Notes under the pieces: model-generated
Seen by the model: only the letters and a program-made list of their open reading frames with translations
Told to the model about the DNA's origin: nothing
The model's database searches: none
Source: Acidobacteriota bacterium
Lineage (GTDB): Bacteria; Acidobacteriota; UBA6911; JACQSX01
Assembly: GCA_016199665.1 (NCBI GenBank)
Contig: JACQGG010000181.1
Location: 1-6,404 of the forward strand
Reading direction: 5' to 3'
DNA length: 6,404 nucleotides
Shown: one piece after another, positions 5,623 through 6,404 of the stretch
Position numbering within the stretch: the stretch's first letter is position 1
Layout: the number at the start of each line of letters is the position of its first letter
Program-made: the position numbers and the translations under genes

Positions 5623-5917
5623 AGCTTTGAGAGCAAAGTATGCAGATTTCATGGGGCTTATTCCCTGCCGCTGTGCTGTTTCCAAGGACGGCGCTTTCGG
5701 GCAGTTCAGCCAGAACTCGGTCGTGGCGTAGCAGAATCGCCTTGATCTGCTCCAGTTCGTCCTCAATCCGTGCAAAACGTCTGTCGCTCTCGACCTGATG
5801 TCTGCTTACTTCGTTAAGCTGTGCCACGAACGCCGCCTGATTTTGCATGAGCGTCGCCTGGCTTTGGATCAGGACCGCGATGGCCTGCTGAAGTTGATTT
5901 CCGTTTCTTGTAGCCAT
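5621..5917 (-). CDS. small coiled-coil protein of unknown function
   Basis: The 98-residue product starts 'MATRNGNQLQQAIAVLIQSQ'. It is rich in Gln, Ala and Leu from residue 8 to 35, followed by a charged heptad stretch 'DRRFARIEDELEQIKAILLR' (45-64) and 'HDRVLAELPES' (65-75). This predicts one long helix or coiled coil with no signal peptide or membrane segment. It resembles short hypothetical proteins, common in acidobacteria, that begin 'MAT/RNG' and end near 'LPEAIRxKIGFK'; that comparison is from memory. I chose the ATG at 5915-5917 because AAGGA precedes it by 4 bases. An in-frame ATG at 5927-5929 would add 'MKDK' and directly follows another short frame (TAA-A-ATG). The last 23 or so residues do not match the usual ending and overlap the remnant on the other strand, so the tail may be chimeric. 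Confidence 0.6.
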   Translation of the reverse strand: MATRNGNQLQQAIAVLIQSQATLMQNQAAFVAQLNEVSRHQVESDRRFARIEDELEQIKAILLRHDRVLAELPESAVLGNSTAAGNKPHEICILCSQS

Positions 5918-5930
5918 CTTGTCCTTCATT

Positions 5931-6053
5931 TTACGCTGCTTTGGGTTGAAAAATCACGTTCAGTTCTTCGGCTGTCATTTCATCGGCTTGTCTCCCCGGC
6001 TCGACCGATCCGCACCGGCATTCGGGGAGGGAGCCTCTCAACCGTGCGGGCAT
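5931..6053 (-). CDS. doubtful 40-residue ORF between the DinB-like and coiled-coil genes
   Basis: An ATG at 6051-6053 opens a 40-codon frame beginning 'MPARLRGSLPECRCGSVEPG' and ending 'MTAEELNVIFQPKAA' before the TAA at 5931-5933. The stop is one base from the upstream alternative ATG of the coiled-coil gene, an arrangement typical of coupled genes. Against it, there is no good ribosome binding site, its 5' half lies in a palindromic segment, and I recognise no family. A shorter version could start at the internal Met26, or it may be the remnant of a longer gene. Confidence 0.2.
   Translation of the reverse strand: MPARLRGSLPECRCGSVEPGRQADEMTAEELNVIFQPKAA
6010..6049. repeat. imperfect palindrome in the spacer after the DinB-like gene
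   Basis: CCGCAC (6010-6015) pairs with GTGCGG (6044-6049). Beyond a single bulged base, GG (6017-6018) pairs with CC (6042-6043). The loop contains a smaller GAGG/CCTC pair. It lies 17 bases past the stop of the minus-strand DinB-like gene. With no T-run it is not a typical intrinsic terminator; it could be a mobile-element or intron remnant. Confidence 0.35.
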
Positions 6054-6065
6054 CTGCCTTGCGCC

Positions 6066-6404
6066 CTAATGCTGGTGTTCGTCCGGCGCCGGCTGCGGGC
6101 TCCGCTGTTGGTTTTGCTGGCGTTCCCTTTGGGCGTTGGCCGTATCGGGGGGTACGATGCCATTCAGCCTCAGATAGACTACAAAATTGCCGTAGTGGTC
6201 CATTTGGTCTTCAAAGGCCACCAACGCCGCCTCGATGCGGGTCATCCGTTCGCTGCGCATGCCCGTGACCCTATCCATCGCGTTCTGATCGTTCAGGTCC
6301 GCCAAGATCGAATCGCCGTAATCGTAGGCCTCCTCCAGCGCCTTCAGGAGTTCATCCCGGGTCTTCAGATTGTGGTATTTTGCCGAGAGCTTTTCCGATT
6401 CCTC
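6066..6404 (-). CDS. DinB/YfiT-like four-helix protein (C-terminal 112 residues, 5' end outside window)
   Basis: The frame is open from the window edge to the TAG at 6066-6068. A TTG at 6303-6305 is not the start, because conserved-looking sequence continues upstream of it ('SEKLSAKYHNLKTRDELLKA'). The recognisable block is 'DQMDHYGNFVVYLRLNGIVP' (fragment residues 66-85), matching the end of DinB-superfamily proteins that I associate with acidobacteria, where 'EHYGxLVVYLRxNGIVPPxS' is typical. DinB/YfiT folds are metal-binding four-helix bundles, some acting as thiol-dependent transferases; here the substrate is unknown. His70 is one candidate metal ligand. The position four residues before it, often His, appears to be Asp67, so metal binding is uncertain. 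After the domain comes a hydrophilic tail of about 24 residues rich in Gln, Pro and His ('RERQQNQQRSPQPAPDEHQH'). The N-terminal part, with any signal peptide, is missing. Confidence 0.75.
   Translation of the reverse strand, partial: EESEKLSAKYHNLKTRDELLKALEEAYDYGDSILADLNDQNAMDRVTGMRSERMTRIEAALVAFEDQMDHYGNFVVYLRLNGIVPPDTANAQRERQQNQQRSPQPAPDEHQH

Noticed and set aside
5452..5775. 107-codon minus-strand frame
   Set aside because: It is antisense to the remnant and overlaps the coiled-coil gene in another frame, with no start signal or family pattern.

Overview
The window looks like a GC-rich bacterial chromosome segment, most likely from an acidobacterium or a close soil relative. This rests on the suf gene order, the exported repeat protein with 'ANGDVAP.RxIxGPKTG' units, the DinB-like protein with 'HYGNFVVYLRLNGIVPP', and scattered intergenic repeats. 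No 16S rRNA or other marker gene is present, so the taxonomy is an inference.

Positions 1-2540 (+ strand) hold the end of a SUF iron-sulfur cluster operon: the 3' end of sufD, then sufS, sufU and sufT. The first genes overlap (ATGA at sufD/sufS, TAATG at sufS/sufU), and sufT follows after 63 bases with its own ribosome binding site. SufS takes sulfur from cysteine, SufU relays it, the SufB/C/D scaffold (sufB and sufC would lie upstream) assembles the cluster, and SufT helps mature clusters. All key residues are intact.

Positions 2541-4851 (+ strand) hold a plausible sigma70-type promoter, a leader of about 130 bases, and an exported beta-propeller protein with about 12 repeats. The reading frame is cut by one in-frame TGA at 4033-4035. 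The repeat homology continues in exactly the same frame, without any other stop, to a TAG at 4849-4851. Two tandem hairpins follow the TGA. This is the most interesting point in the window: a fresh nonsense mutation, a sequencing error, readthrough, or recoding (possibly selenocysteine).

Positions 4852-5208 contain no convincing gene but are dense in repeats: seven degenerate 7-base units, a nested palindromic element with 18-base inverted ends, and a third copy of that end sequence. Positions 5209-5622 are a decayed gene remnant (+ strand) with in-frame stops.

Positions 5621-6404 are on the minus strand: a small coiled-coil protein, a doubtful 40-residue ORF in a structured spacer, and the C-terminal part of a DinB/YfiT-like protein that runs off the window end.
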